Shown in pieces: positions 25,228 through 33,920 of a DNA stretch of 64,000 nucleotides. The notes beneath the pieces were generated by a model, which saw only the letters and a list, made by a program, of their open reading frames with translations, was not told the origin of the DNA and made no database searches. Made by a program: the position numbers and the translations under genes. Location: the NCBI GenBank assembly GCA_023666615.1, contig JAMPBQ010000005.1, forward strand, positions 1 to 64,000, in the 5' to 3' direction. The DNA is from Clostridium sp. GTDB taxonomy: Bacteria; Bacteroidota; Bacteroidia; Bacteroidales; Muribaculaceae. Position 1 is the first letter of the stretch. Each line of letters starts with the position of its first letter.

Positions 25228-26355
25228 ATGAGATTTAGCGACATACCCGGGCATGATGACGTGAAACGGCGTCTGCGGGACATGGCCGACAAGGGCCGCA
25301 TCCCGCACGCATTGCTGTTGGAAGGACCGGCTGGCGCCGGAAAATTCGCCTTGGCGCGAGCCTTCGCCCAATACATACATTGCGAAAATCGCACCGCCAA
25401 TGGCGACAGCTGCGGCAGATGCCCGGCATGCCTGCAACATGAAGCCTTCAACCAAATAGACACGTACTATTCTTTTCCAATCGTAAAGAAATCCTCATCG
25501 TCGGCAGCCATTAGCGACGACTATCTTCCTGAATTTCAGGAATTGCTGACAGAAAGCCCATATATGGACTTTGAATCATGGCTGTTAAAGCTCGACAACA
25601 TCAACGCGCAGCCACAAATATATGTGAGCGAGGCCAACGAGCTTCTGCGCAAGCTAAGCCTGACGGCTCATTCATCTCGCTACAAAATCGTGCTGATGTG
25701 GCTGCCGGAAAGGCTTAAGGAAGACGCCGCCAACAAGCTGCTGAAGCTTGTGGAAGAGCCTTACCCCGACACTCTGTTCATAATGTCGAGCGACAATTCA
25801 CGCGGCATACTGCCCACAATCTATTCGCGCACACAGCGCATAGCCGCAAAGAGATACAGCGATGAGGAAATAGCCGGCCTGCTGGCCAACAAATACGGCC
25901 TGGAGGACAGCGCCGCCGCGCAGATATCAAAGCTTTCCGCCGGCAACGCCACCGAGGCCATCAAACTGATATCGCTTTCGAAAGAGAGCGACGAATACCT
26001 GCAGCTGTTCATGGAGCTGATGCGCAAGGCCTACACGCGCGATGTGGCCGCCTTGAAGGCCTGGGCGGCGGATGTGGCCGCCTTGGGGCGGGAGCGGGAA
26101 ATAAAATTCCTTGAATACTGCGCTCGCATGGTGCGCGAGAATTTCATATTGAATATACATCAGCCCGATCTCAACTGCCTGAACAATGCCGAGATGTCCT
26201 TCAGCGCGCGCTTCTCGCCCTTCATCAACGAGCGCAATGTGCTGAAAATATTTAAGACGCTTGGCGACGCCAAGGCCGACATAGCGGCCAACGCAAACGC
26301 AAAGCTCGTGAACTTTGACGTGGCCATCAAGACCATACTTTTGCTAAAGCAATGA
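25228..26355 (+). CDS. holB: DNA polymerase III clamp-loader subunit delta'
   Basis: 375 residues of AAA+ fold. It has P-loop-like GPAGAGKF (about 32-39), a four-cysteine zinc site CENRTANGDSCGRCPAC (about 53-69), KLLKLVEEP and the sensor-1-adjacent PTIYSRTQR in place of the SRC motif. It is part of the clamp loader that places the beta clamp on DNA. Its stop overlaps the addB start by 4 nt. The function call is firm at family level; it is longer than E. coli HolB, as usual in Bacteroidota. Confidence 0.88.
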   Translation: MRFSDIPGHDDVKRRLRDMADKGRIPHALLLEGPAGAGKFALARAFAQYIHCENRTANGDSCGRCPACLQHEAFNQIDTYYSFPIVKKSSSSAAISDDYLPEFQELLTESPYMDFESWLLKLDNINAQPQIYVSEANELLRKLSLTAHSSRYKIVLMWLPERLKEDAANKLLKLVEEPYPDTLFIMSSDNSRGILPTIYSRTQRIAAKRYSDEEIAGLLANKYGLEDSAAAQISKLSAGNATEAIKLISLSKESDEYLQLFMELMRKAYTRDVAALKAWAADVAALGREREIKFLEYCARMVRENFILNIHQPDLNCLNNAEMSFSARFSPFINERNVLKIFKTLGDAKADIAANANAKLVNFDVAIKTILLLKQ

Positions 26356-29300
26356 AATTCCTAAAGCAAGTAGCCGACTACTATACGCGCGACCCCAAGC
26401 GCCGAGCCGAGCTTGGCTCCTACACCTTTGTCTTCCCAAACAAGCGCAGCGCCATGCACATGCGCAAATATCTGAAAGATTCCGTTGACACGCTTGGCTT
26501 TATGCCAAAGATGGTGACTATCACCGCGTTCACCCAAGAATTTTCATCACGGCCGCTTGCCTCGCCTTCAGAACTGCTTTTCATCCTATATGACTGCTAC
26601 CGCCGCGTGCTGGGCAGAAAGGGACGGGCCGACCAGGCCAGGGATTTCGACACATTCATTTTTTGGGGCAACATAGCGCTGCAGGATTTCTCGGACGTTG
26701 ACGCCTATATGGCGAACCCCATCGAACTTTTCCGCAACCTCAAAGGCCTAAAGGAGATAGAATCGTCCTACCTCACCCCCGAACAAATAGAGGTGGCTAA
26801 AATCCTGGGTGACAAAAGGGATTACCGCAAATACCTGGAGAATTTCTGGAGCCATATGCCCGAAGGCGAATCCGAAGGCCATGCCGCAGGCAAATTCCTG
26901 AAGCTATGGGAGATGATGGGCGAGCTCTACAATGAATTCAACAAGGAGCTCAAGCAAAAGAGCCTCACCTACAGCGGCGCTCAGGCCCGGGAGGCTCTGG
27001 CGGAAATAAAGAGCATGAACGCTGAGGATTTTTGCGGACAGCGATTTGCCTTCATCGGATTCTACGTGCTCTCCACGGCGCGCGCCCTGATGCTGGAAAG
27101 GCTGCGCGCCCTGGGGGTGGCGGATTTCTTTTGGGACATAGCTTCGCCGATGCTGAGACAAGAGGGATGCCGCGCCGGCGACTTCATAATTCCCCTTTCG
27201 CGAAAGCTGGAGATGCCTTCAGACTTTGATCTGGAACCAATCGAGACAATGCCCACGGCACACATATACCCGATGGCGTCGAACGCCGGGCAAGCAAAGG
27301 CCGCGGCGTATGTTCTGGACAAATGGGCTAAAGAGGATTCGCAGGCCGCGCCACAAGAATTGGACATGGGTGCAATCAAGCCGCTCCCCAATACCGGCAT
27401 AGTGCTGCCGTCGGAGAAGCTGCTCGCTCCGGTGCTTCAATCCATTCCGCCGAAATACTTCCCGATCAATGTGGCCATGAAGGTGCCGTATTCGTCCACG
27501 TCTTTTGCGGGGCTGTTCCTGTCAATTCTTGCCATGCAGGAGCGCGCCCACACCTTGCGCGGCACTGTGCATTACTTTTATAAGGATGTGCTTGACGTTA
27601 TTTTCAACCCTTACGCCCTGCTGATTGACAAGGATGCAGTGTCCTCCCTTTCCGACAAGATAAGGAAAGAGCGGCTTTATCATATTGATTCCGCGGAAAT
27701 ATCCAAGGCTTACCCCACCCTTGCGCCAATCTTTTCCTCGACATCGGGAAAATCAAACGCCTCAGATACCCGTGCCTATCTTTTGCGGCTAATAGACGCC
27801 CTAAGCGCAATGCCGGAGGCGGACGGAAACTTATTGCGGGCGTACAGCGACGCTGTGGACCAGACTTTCGACCTGGCCGAGGAGTACAGGGTGAAGATGA
27901 CCGAGCACACTTACTTCTTCCTGATAAAAAAACTTCTGTTCGCACTTGACCTTCAGCTCAGCGGCTCGCCGGTGTGGGGGCTGCAGGTGATGGGCATTCC
28001 CGACGCGCGCGTCCTTGACTACGACAACCTTATCGTGCTTTCACTCAACGAGCGCATCTTCCCGCGAAGAGGGCCGGCCATTTCGCTCATACCTGACTCA
28101 CTGCGGCATGGATATGGGTTGCCCACAGCCGACAATGAGGAGGTGAACAATTCCTACCTGTTTTTCCGCTTGATATCCAGAGCTAAGCGGCTGGCGCTGA
28201 CCTATGACAGCCGCACGCCTGACATGTCGGGAGGAGAAATTTCACGTTACCTGCTGCAGCTGATAGACGCTTATGCTGACAAGGGGCTTGTTCAAATCCA
28301 CGACACAAGACTGGGGATGGAGGTGGAGGAAGACCGCACTATTACCCTCCTAAAGGAGCCCGAAGTGATGAAAGAGCTTGAGCAATTCCTAACCGAGGGC
28401 AGCGGCATACGGTTTTCCGCTTCGTCGCTTAAGACTTACCTCAAATGCCCGCTGCAATTCTATCTGCGCGAGGTGAAGAAGCTGAAGATTGAAGATACGG
28501 ATCCCGAATACATGGACGCGGCCTCCTACGGCAGCATCGTGCATAAGGTGGCCGAACGGTTCTATAAGCTCCTCAGCATACAGGGGGAAGACCCCGGCGG
28601 ATGGATTTCGCCCAGCGAAATAAGCGCCAGACTTGAGGACGACCGCCTTGACGATTTCCTTAACCATATGGCGCTTGAGGCCATGAATGAGCTGTACTAT
28701 TGCGAAAAGTACACTGGGCGCCTACAGGAAATTCCCGGTGAAGGGCGAGTGCTGGCGAAGGTTATAGCCCGCTATGTCAAGGCCATGCTGCGCAGCGAAA
28801 GCAAGGGGCGAGAGTTTAGGTTTTTAGAGGCCGAATACGCGGGCAAGCAGAAGGGGCACACCTATAGGTGGAAGATTGACGATGAGCATACAATCAACTT
28901 CACCATGTCGATCGACCGAATAGATGAGCTGCGAGCCCCTGACAAGACGCTGCGGTTCATTGACTATAAGACCGGCTCGGATTTCCTTGAGGCCGAAAAT
29001 TTTGAGGAAATATTCGCCAACCACAAGTGCCACGCCATATTTCAGCTGTTGCTGTATTCCCTTGCCTATTCCGAGCTGGAAGAGGATTGCGGCATCGTGC
29101 CGATGATCTACCTCTTCAAGAATATATCCAAGGGCATCCCTCTTATCAAAATTGAAGGCCGGGAGATATTTGACTACCGCACGGCCACGATAAAGGCCGA
29201 TGACAATGAGGAGGAGATGCCGCTGCGGAAGGCGTTCAGGGAGAAATTCGCCGGAATCATCCACGAAATCTTCGATGAGGACATGCCTTTCTATCAAACC

Positions 29301-29369
29301 AAAGAGAAGGCCACCTGCCGCTACTGCGCATTCGCGCCCATGTGTGGCCGCATCTCCAGCGCCGACTGA
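26352..29369 (+). CDS. addB: AddB-like PD-(D/E)XK nuclease/helicase-fold subunit
   Basis: 1005 residues. The N-terminal inactivated helicase fold begins YTFVFPNKRSAMHMRKYL. The C-terminal RecB-type nuclease has a cysteine in LKCPLQFYL (near 697) and FTMSIDRIDELRAPDKTLRFIDYKTGSD (D...D-x-K core, near 855-880). The terminal cluster ATCRYCAFAPMCGR completes a [4Fe-4S] site (C-x2-C-x5-C). With AddA it resects double-strand breaks for RecA loading. No addA neighbour is seen; in many Bacteroidales the pair is adjacent, so either it lies elsewhere or order has changed. Co-translated with holB. Confidence 0.88.
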   Translation: MKFLKQVADYYTRDPKRRAELGSYTFVFPNKRSAMHMRKYLKDSVDTLGFMPKMVTITAFTQEFSSRPLASPSELLFILYDCYRRVLGRKGRADQARDFDTFIFWGNIALQDFSDVDAYMANPIELFRNLKGLKEIESSYLTPEQIEVAKILGDKRDYRKYLENFWSHMPEGESEGHAAGKFLKLWEMMGELYNEFNKELKQKSLTYSGAQAREALAEIKSMNAEDFCGQRFAFIGFYVLSTARALMLERLRALGVADFFWDIASPMLRQEGCRAGDFIIPLSRKLEMPSDFDLEPIETMPTAHIYPMASNAGQAKAAAYVLDKWAKEDSQAAPQELDMGAIKPLPNTGIVLPSEKLLAPVLQSIPPKYFPINVAMKVPYSSTSFAGLFLSILAMQERAHTLRGTVHYFYKDVLDVIFNPYALLIDKDAVSSLSDKIRKERLYHIDSAEISKAYPTLAPIFSSTSGKSNASDTRAYLLRLIDALSAMPEADGNLLRAYSDAVDQTFDLAEEYRVKMTEHTYFFLIKKLLFALDLQLSGSPVWGLQVMGIPDARVLDYDNLIVLSLNERIFPRRGPAISLIPDSLRHGYGLPTADNEEVNNSYLFFRLISRAKRLALTYDSRTPDMSGGEISRYLLQLIDAYADKGLVQIHDTRLGMEVEEDRTITLLKEPEVMKELEQFLTEGSGIRFSASSLKTYLKCPLQFYLREVKKLKIEDTDPEYMDAASYGSIVHKVAERFYKLLSIQGEDPGGWISPSEISARLEDDRLDDFLNHMALEAMNELYYCEKYTGRLQEIPGEGRVLAKVIARYVKAMLRSESKGREFRFLEAEYAGKQKGHTYRWKIDDEHTINFTMSIDRIDELRAPDKTLRFIDYKTGSDFLEAENFEEIFANHKCHAIFQLLLYSLAYSELEEDCGIVPMIYLFKNISKGIPLIKIEGREIFDYRTATIKADDNEEEMPLRKAFREKFAGIIHEIFDEDMPFYQTKEKATCRYCAFAPMCGRISSAD

Positions 29370-29377
29370 ACCCTTTT

Positions 29378-29492
29378 GCGCCAAATTACTGAATGATTTC
29401 GCGCCAAATTACTGAATGATTTAACGCCAAATTACTGAATAAATTTGCGCCAAATTACTGAATGAATTTGCGCCAAATTACTGAATTTGCAT
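29378..29492. repeat. 23-nt tandem repeat, five copies
   Basis: Units starting GCGCCAAATTACTGAATG, exactly 23 nt apart (29378, 29401, 29424, 29447, 29470), the third starting ACGCC, with small differences at the unit ends. They occupy almost the whole gap between the convergent addB and hemW genes. No spacers. Confidence 0.95.
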
Positions 29493-29507
29493 GTAAATAT
29501 TTATTAT

Positions 29508-30605
29508 TCAGTCTTGGAGGAGGTCGCGCATGACGGCGTCGGCCAGGAGCCATTTCTTTTCTGGGATGATTAGGCGGTTGGATTTTTCTATGAGGGATCC
29601 CATTTTTATGTAAGGAGCGGCGTCGATGTGCAGACGCTTGAGGCGATGGGAGGAAACTTTCGCCAAATCCATGCCGGCGCTGGTGCGCAGCGATGTGATC
29701 ACCATATCGTTAAACCTATCGGCGTCTGATTCTTCCTCCAATTCACACGCAAGCATGCCTCCCTCGATGGCTTGCAAGTAGCTTTTCAGCATAGGCGGAT
29801 TGGCCTGGCGGTTTATGCCGTCGAAGCTGTGGGCTCCAGGGCCAAGGCCGAGATATGGCGTAGAATCCCAATATGAGCTGTTGTGGCGCGAATGGAATCC
29901 CGGCTTTCCGAAATTTGAAATTTCGTAATGCTCATATCCCGCAGCGGCGGTGGCTGAAATGAGCATCTCGTACATGCAAGCCGCCACATCCTCGTCCACC
30001 TCCTTAATTTGCCCCTTCCCCAACATTGCCGCAAGCCTGGTGCGCGGCTCAAAAGTGAGGGAATAGGCAGAAAGGTGTTCAGGGCCGAGCGAAATGACGC
30101 CATTGAGCGACCGCTCCCACGACTGCAGATCCTGGCCCGGAAGCCCATAAATAAGGTCAAGGCTAATGTTCTCAATGCCGCCCTCGCGAAGGATTCTAAA
30201 CGCGTCTGCGGCTTGTGCGGCGGTATGCCTGCGGCCCACAGTTCGCAGCTCGACGTCGCAAAGGCTTTGCACGCCCATGCTCACCCTGTTGACGCCCATT
30301 CGCCGCCACATATCCACCTTGCCGGGGGCGACATCCTCTGGATTGACCTCAATGGTGAATTCCTCCGCGCCGGCGGGCAGCGCCTCCACAATGGCCACAA
30401 GCTCAGCCTCGGAAAGAATGGACGGGGTGCCGCCGCCAAGATATATCGTGGAAAAATCGCCATAGCCATTGCACCGCATGCCAAACTCACGCCCTACGGC
30501 TTTGGCATAGCGCAGGCGCAAATTTTCACGCCCCGGCATAGAATAGAAATCGCAATAGGCGCATTTGCTGTGGCAAAAAGGCACATGCACGTAAAGTCCG
30601 GCCAT
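29508..30605 (-). CDS. hemW: Radical SAM heme chaperone HemW
   Basis: 365 residues. The radical-SAM cluster CHSKCAYC gives C11, C15 and C18 (C-x3-C-x2-C). IYLGGGTPSIL and FTIEVNPEDV follow, then the C-terminal HemW domain (LGLGPGAHSFDG, TSLRTSAGMDL). It lacks the fourth cysteine pattern of true HemN, so a heme-insertion chaperone is likelier than coproporphyrinogen dehydrogenase. Transcribed divergently from sod from its own consensus promoter. Confidence 0.93.
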   Translation of the reverse strand: MAGLYVHVPFCHSKCAYCDFYSMPGRENLRLRYAKAVGREFGMRCNGYGDFSTIYLGGGTPSILSEAELVAIVEALPAGAEEFTIEVNPEDVAPGKVDMWRRMGVNRVSMGVQSLCDVELRTVGRRHTAAQAADAFRILREGGIENISLDLIYGLPGQDLQSWERSLNGVISLGPEHLSAYSLTFEPRTRLAAMLGKGQIKEVDEDVAACMYEMLISATAAAGYEHYEISNFGKPGFHSRHNSSYWDSTPYLGLGPGAHSFDGINRQANPPMLKSYLQAIEGGMLACELEEESDADRFNDMVITSLRTSAGMDLAKVSSHRLKRLHIDAAPYIKMGSLIEKSNRLIIPEKKWLLADAVMRDLLQD

Positions 30606-30630
30606 AACTGGAAAAATCTGATTTCAGCCA

Positions 30631-30661
30631 CAAAGGTAGGCATAAAAATCGGCATCACAAA
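30631..30661 (-). promoter_or_regulatory. Promoter of hemW
   Basis: Minus-strand TTTG (30661-30658), 19-nt spacer, TACCTTTG (30638-30631). The start codon is 26 nt downstream of the -7 box. Confidence 0.8.
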
Positions 30662-30847
30662 GCCGGAGAAAACCAAAAAAATGACAGCCGCAACATTCAA
30701 AATTTTAGAAAATGTGCGAAAACAATGCTAATGAGGCTTCAATTTAGAGCGAATTTCATCACAATAGATTATATTTTTAAAATTAAGGAAAAATTGTGCC
30801 GCATTTTTGTTGCAAATTGTAACATTTCATTTTTTTTGAGAAAAATA

Positions 30848-30880
30848 TTTGGAATCACCTGAATTAAATTGTTAAATTTG
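30848..30880 (+). promoter_or_regulatory. Promoter of superoxide dismutase gene
   Basis: TTTG (30848-30851), 21-nt spacer, TAAATTTG (30873-30880), leaving a leader of about 60 nt before the ATG at 30951. Confidence 0.8.
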
Positions 30881-30950
30881 CAACGTCAAACGAACATACA
30901 CATATCAAGCGTTGTTGTACAATCGTAGAAAACCAAAATAATTTTGCGAT

Positions 30951-31526
30951 ATGACATACCAGCAGCCTACCCTTCCCTATGCCAATGACGCGCTAGAGCC
31001 CGTCATAAGCAGAGAGACCATAGAATACCACTATGGCAAGCACGAGAAAGCGTACATCGACAATCTCAACCGCCTTATAAAAGGCACAGAGTACGAAGAC
31101 ATGGAGCTTGAGGAGATAATCCAAAACTCAAAAGGCGCATTGTTCAACAACGCATCCCAGGCGTGGAACCACATCTTCTATTTCTTCACCTTCGCCCCCA
31201 ACAGCGGAGGAGAGCCTTCGGGTGAACTAAGAAAAGCCATCGACCGAGATTTCGGATCGTTCGACAAATTCAAAGAGGCCTTCGTTGAGGCCGGCGTCGG
31301 GCTTTTCGGCTCAGGATGGGTGTGGCTAAGCAGCGACGAGAACGGCAAGCTCTTCATTACGCAGGGCTCAAACGCCGAAAACCCTCTGACAAAGGGCCTC
31401 AACCCGCTTCTTACATTTGATGTCTGGGAACACGCCTACTACATCGACTACAAGAACCTGCGAGCCGATTATCTCAAAAAGCTTTGGGACATCGTGGACT
31501 GGGACGTGGTCGAGAGCAGGTACTAA
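30951..31526 (+). CDS. sodB: Superoxide dismutase (Fe/Mn family)
   Basis: 191-residue cytoplasmic enzyme dismutating superoxide to peroxide and oxygen. Metal ligands are visible as H27 (EYHYGKH), H74 (QAWNHIF), D157 and H161 (DVWEHAYY). GSGWVWL precedes the ligand pair. Bacteroides relatives are cambialistic (Fe anaerobically, Mn with oxygen), so the metal cannot be fixed from sequence. Monocistronic, with its own promoter and a likely terminator; oxygen-regulated by analogy only. Confidence 0.95.
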   Translation: MTYQQPTLPYANDALEPVISRETIEYHYGKHEKAYIDNLNRLIKGTEYEDMELEEIIQNSKGALFNNASQAWNHIFYFFTFAPNSGGEPSGELRKAIDRDFGSFDKFKEAFVEAGVGLFGSGWVWLSSDENGKLFITQGSNAENPLTKGLNPLLTFDVWEHAYYIDYKNLRADYLKKLWDIVDWDVVESRY

Positions 31527-31571
31527 ATCGAAAACTTTCGACAAATATTAAGCATAATGTGATGAATGGAA

Positions 31572-31610
31572 TGGGAGACGCTCGTGAGAGTATCTCCTTT
31601 TCTCTTTTTA
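31572..31610 (+). terminator. Probable terminator of sod
   Basis: GGGAGA pairs with TCTCC around an inner CTC-GT-GAG helix, followed by TTTTCTCTTTTT. Confidence 0.6.
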
Positions 31611-31740
31611 TGGCGTTTTATACAAAAATATGTTTTAAAACATAAAAATTCGACTATACATTTCTGAAAAATCTGCGGCTTTATATGTGTAGGCCCCATA
31701 TACGGGCCAAAAATAATCACATCTTAAATATAATAGCCAA

Positions 31741-31839
31741 TGATCAAACAATTACTTTCGCTAGCCGCCTGCATCCTCCCCTGCATGGCAACCGCAGCAG
31801 ACTTCTTCATCACGCCGGAAGGCAATGGAAGACGTGACT
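31741..31839 (+). pseudogene. 5' fragment of a secreted-protein gene
   Basis: ATG plus a clear signal peptide (MIKQLLSLAACILPCMATAA), then DFFITPEGNG, the usual mature start of exported beta-helix proteins in Bacteroidales. It runs into IS-derived sequence and stops at 31837-31839 (33 codons including the stop). No continuation of the gene is recognisable on the far side of the IS remnant, so the rest was lost. Confidence 0.65.
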
Positions 31840-32359
31840 GAAGAGATGTTTCACATCCAAAAAAGAAAAAAGCTGGCGCCAAGCAGCAGGAAGACTGCGT
31901 AAGCAGAAGTTCGGTACCGACTATGCGGTCAAGGAGGTCTGCAAACCGCTTGGTGCATCAAAACAAGCTTGTTATAAGCATGTTGATAACGCAGCGATGA
32001 GACGGCTTGCACAGGAAGAGTTTGCTCGACAATACATAAGCGAAACTCGCGGGCAAGCTCCCGGTATGGGAGGAGCAAAGAATACTCACTGATGGCGCTT
32101 CAAAAGGCTTATACGTTTTTGGTTGGCCACGGCGTAGATACACATCACACAATCCATCATGCCGACCGTGGTGTGCAATACGCCAGTTATGACTATGTGG
32201 AACAGCTGCGCCTTTATGGAATGTCCATAAGCATGACTGACATCGGGAATCCCAAGGATAACCCTCAGGCTGAGAGGATAAACGAGACAATCAAGAATCA
32301 ACTGCTTAATGCCAAAATTGAGGAATCACAAGGTTCTATAGAGCAAAAGTCATTATAGC
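31829..32359 (+). mobile_element. Decayed IS3-family insertion sequence
   Basis: Fragments in order: an orfA/orfB-junction-like peptide (EEMFHIQKRKKLAPSSRKTA, stop near 31900); an orfB N-terminal piece (YAVKEVCKPLGASKQACYKH, to a stop near 32092); and, in a new frame from 32092, the orfB C-terminus (HTIHHADRGVQYASYDY, NPKDNPQAERINETIKN). The last carries the second Asp and the Glu of the DDE triad. About 110 codons in the middle, including the first Asp, are missing, so it is inactive. Terminal inverted repeats were not found. The ends are approximate. Confidence 0.85.
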
Positions 32360-32460
32360 CATTTTTGATTGATGTCTCAGTAAATCCATATGACATAAAC
32401 AAACAAGCCTGATTTATACAGGAATAGGTTTTTTTTGCTAGAGCTTTTCTTGGGCCGCCA

Positions 32461-33126
32461 CTATTTTACGCTTCGCATGGTCGTGATGACGATGGCGCCG
32501 TTGGACCCCCTGGTGCCGTAGTCGAGCCCTTCGGTCACAACCTCCACTTTCTGTATGTCGCGAACGTTGATGGCCCGGTTCACATCCTCTGCGCCGCCAT
32601 ATACCATGCCGTCGACTACGAATATTGGCTCATTGTTCATGTTTATGGAGTTGGCCCCGCGCACCACCACGCTCGTGCCCGACACCATCACGCCCGACAA
32701 ACGCCCGCGCAAAAGGTCATAGAGCGTCTCGGCGTTAGATTCCTCCACTTGCTCGCGGGTGATTACATTGGGCTGGCGGTGCGGCGCCTTTATCTTTGTG
32801 TATTCGCATGCCGTCTCGGATTGCCCGTCGCTCAAAAGGAAATTTTTCTTGTCGAAGGTTACGGTTATTTCCGACAGGCCGGCCGCCGGGAATCTGGCCT
32901 CCTTAGTTTTCCCGTTGCACACTGCCACAGTGTCGTCAGGGCTTAAGTTAACAAGAATGAACATGCCTTCATCGTTGGTGAATGCGCTAATCTTTGTGGC
33001 GCGGCTGTACACCTTTACATTTTTTTGGGGCTTCCCCTTTTGATTCACTACAACGCCCTGCAGCTGCTCAGCCGAGCCAACCATCGCTATAGCCATCGCC
33101 ATAATCGCCAATACCAGTCTTTTCAT
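32461..33126 (-). CDS. Stand-alone TonB-receptor plug protein with carboxypeptidase-regulatory-like domain
   Basis: 221 residues. A signal peptide (1-19) is followed by a CarboxypepD_reg-like beta domain (LQGVVVNQKGKPQKNVKVYSR...FTNDEGMFIL). Next is a TonB plug (EESNAETLYDLLRGRLSGVMV, NEPIFVVDGMVYGG, DIQKVEVVTEGLDYGTRGSNGAIVITT). It stops where a 600-700-residue barrel would begin in SusC-type receptors. The clean stop after the plug, and knowledge that short plug-only proteins exist in Bacteroidales, argue for a real short gene. A receptor shortened by the neighbouring IS-related deletion cannot be excluded. Confidence 0.8.
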   Translation of the reverse strand: MKRLVLAIMAMAIAMVGSAEQLQGVVVNQKGKPQKNVKVYSRATKISAFTNDEGMFILVNLSPDDTVAVCNGKTKEARFPAAGLSEITVTFDKKNFLLSDGQSETACEYTKIKAPHRQPNVITREQVEESNAETLYDLLRGRLSGVMVSGTSVVVRGANSINMNNEPIFVVDGMVYGGAEDVNRAINVRDIQKVEVVTEGLDYGTRGSNGAIVITTMRSVK

Positions 33127-33146
33127 ATCAAATGCTTATTTTTTTG

Positions 33147-33154
33147 CAAAGATA
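33147..33154 (-). promoter_or_regulatory. -7 element of the plug-protein gene
   Basis: Minus-strand TATCTTTG, 20 nt before the start codon at 33126. No clear -33 box. Confidence 0.5.
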
Positions 33155-33268
33155 AGAATTTTTTTAAGAATGAACACTGGATTTCGACTATGGGATTAAG
33201 TAAGCGCTAATAAAAGATAAATTGCCGCGGTTTGCCGATTTGTCTAATGATTTAAAAAATAAATCTAA

Positions 33269-33276
33269 TAAATTTG
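33269..33276 (+). promoter_or_regulatory. -7 element of the secreted three-gene operon
   Basis: TAAATTTG, 32 nt before the ATG at 33309. No TTTG is found at the proper spacing. Confidence 0.5.
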
Positions 33277-33308
33277 CCAAACATTTAAAATAAAGACCAA
33301 TTTACATC

Positions 33309-33920
33309 ATGATTAGAAATCTTGCAATTATCGCGATGTTGGCACTGAGTCTAGCTTTTGGCCTGAGCCTGCACGCACAATCGCCCGAACCCCCGCAAAG
33401 ACATAGCGGACAGCAGATGCAGCGTCCGCCACAACGCCCTTCCGCCTACGACCTGGCCGATGAAACGCGCAAAGCCCTGTCCCTGGACACGAAGCAATTT
33501 GAAAAAACGCTCTCAGCCTACGAGAAATACAACAAAAATGTTTTCGGTGATGAACCCGCTCAGCAAGGCAGACCCGAAGGCGGACGTCCGCCAATGGGCG
33601 GCCCCGGTGGCTTCGGAGGCCCCGGCCCGGGCGGAATGCATCCCGGCGGACATGGAGGTCCCGGAGGCCCTGGCGGAATGAGGCCTGGCAATCCGGAAGG
33701 GCAAGTACGCCCCAGCGCAAACTTTGATCCCGAAAAGATGGAAAAGGCAAAAGCCAAGGCCGAAAAGGATCTTGACAAGGCTATGAAAAAGCTTTTCAAG
33801 AAATCGCCTGAAAAATACGGCCTATGGCTTGAGCTAAGGGACGAACAGCTGAAACGCATTTTTCCCCAGCCCCCTCACCGCATGGACAAAGATGAAAAAC
33901 CTAATGCGGGAAAATTATGA
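33309..33920 (+). CDS. Secreted protein with Gly/Pro-rich linker, unknown function
   Basis: 203 residues. Signal peptide to about residue 24 (LSLHAQ). A short helical part (YDLADETRKALSLDTKQFEKTLSAYEKY, 45-75) is separated by a Gly-Pro-Met-rich linker (about 85-135, GGPGGFGGPGPGGMHPGG) from a lysine-rich helical part (FDPEKMEKAKAKAEKDLDKAMKKL). The layout, helix-linker-helix in the periplasm, recalls periplasmic adaptor or Spy-like proteins, but I do not recognise a family. First gene of a three-gene operon with ATGA overlaps. The same GGPGGFGPGG motif recurs near the C-terminus of the third gene's product. Confidence 0.8.
   Translation: MIRNLAIIAMLALSLAFGLSLHAQSPEPPQRHSGQQMQRPPQRPSAYDLADETRKALSLDTKQFEKTLSAYEKYNKNVFGDEPAQQGRPEGGRPPMGGPGGFGGPGPGGMHPGGHGGPGGPGGMRPGNPEGQVRPSANFDPEKMEKAKAKAEKDLDKAMKKLFKKSPEKYGLWLELRDEQLKRIFPQPPHRMDKDEKPNAGKL

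Larger units (their letters stand above)
30606..30950. other. Divergent promoter region between hemW and sod
   Basis: 345 nt, AT-rich, with no ORF of interest. It holds one complete Bacteroidota promoter pointing each way (minus at 30661-30631, plus at 30848-30880). The roughly 190 nt between them is without obvious repeats or a clear operator. Confidence 0.7.

Noticed and set aside
26352-29369. Complete AddAB operon
   Set aside because: Only the AddB-like subunit is present; the next genes are repeats and hemW, and no UvrD-type helicase gene occurs in the window.
29378-29492. CRISPR-like array
   Set aside because: Units are contiguous at 23 nt with no unique spacers, and no cas genes are present.
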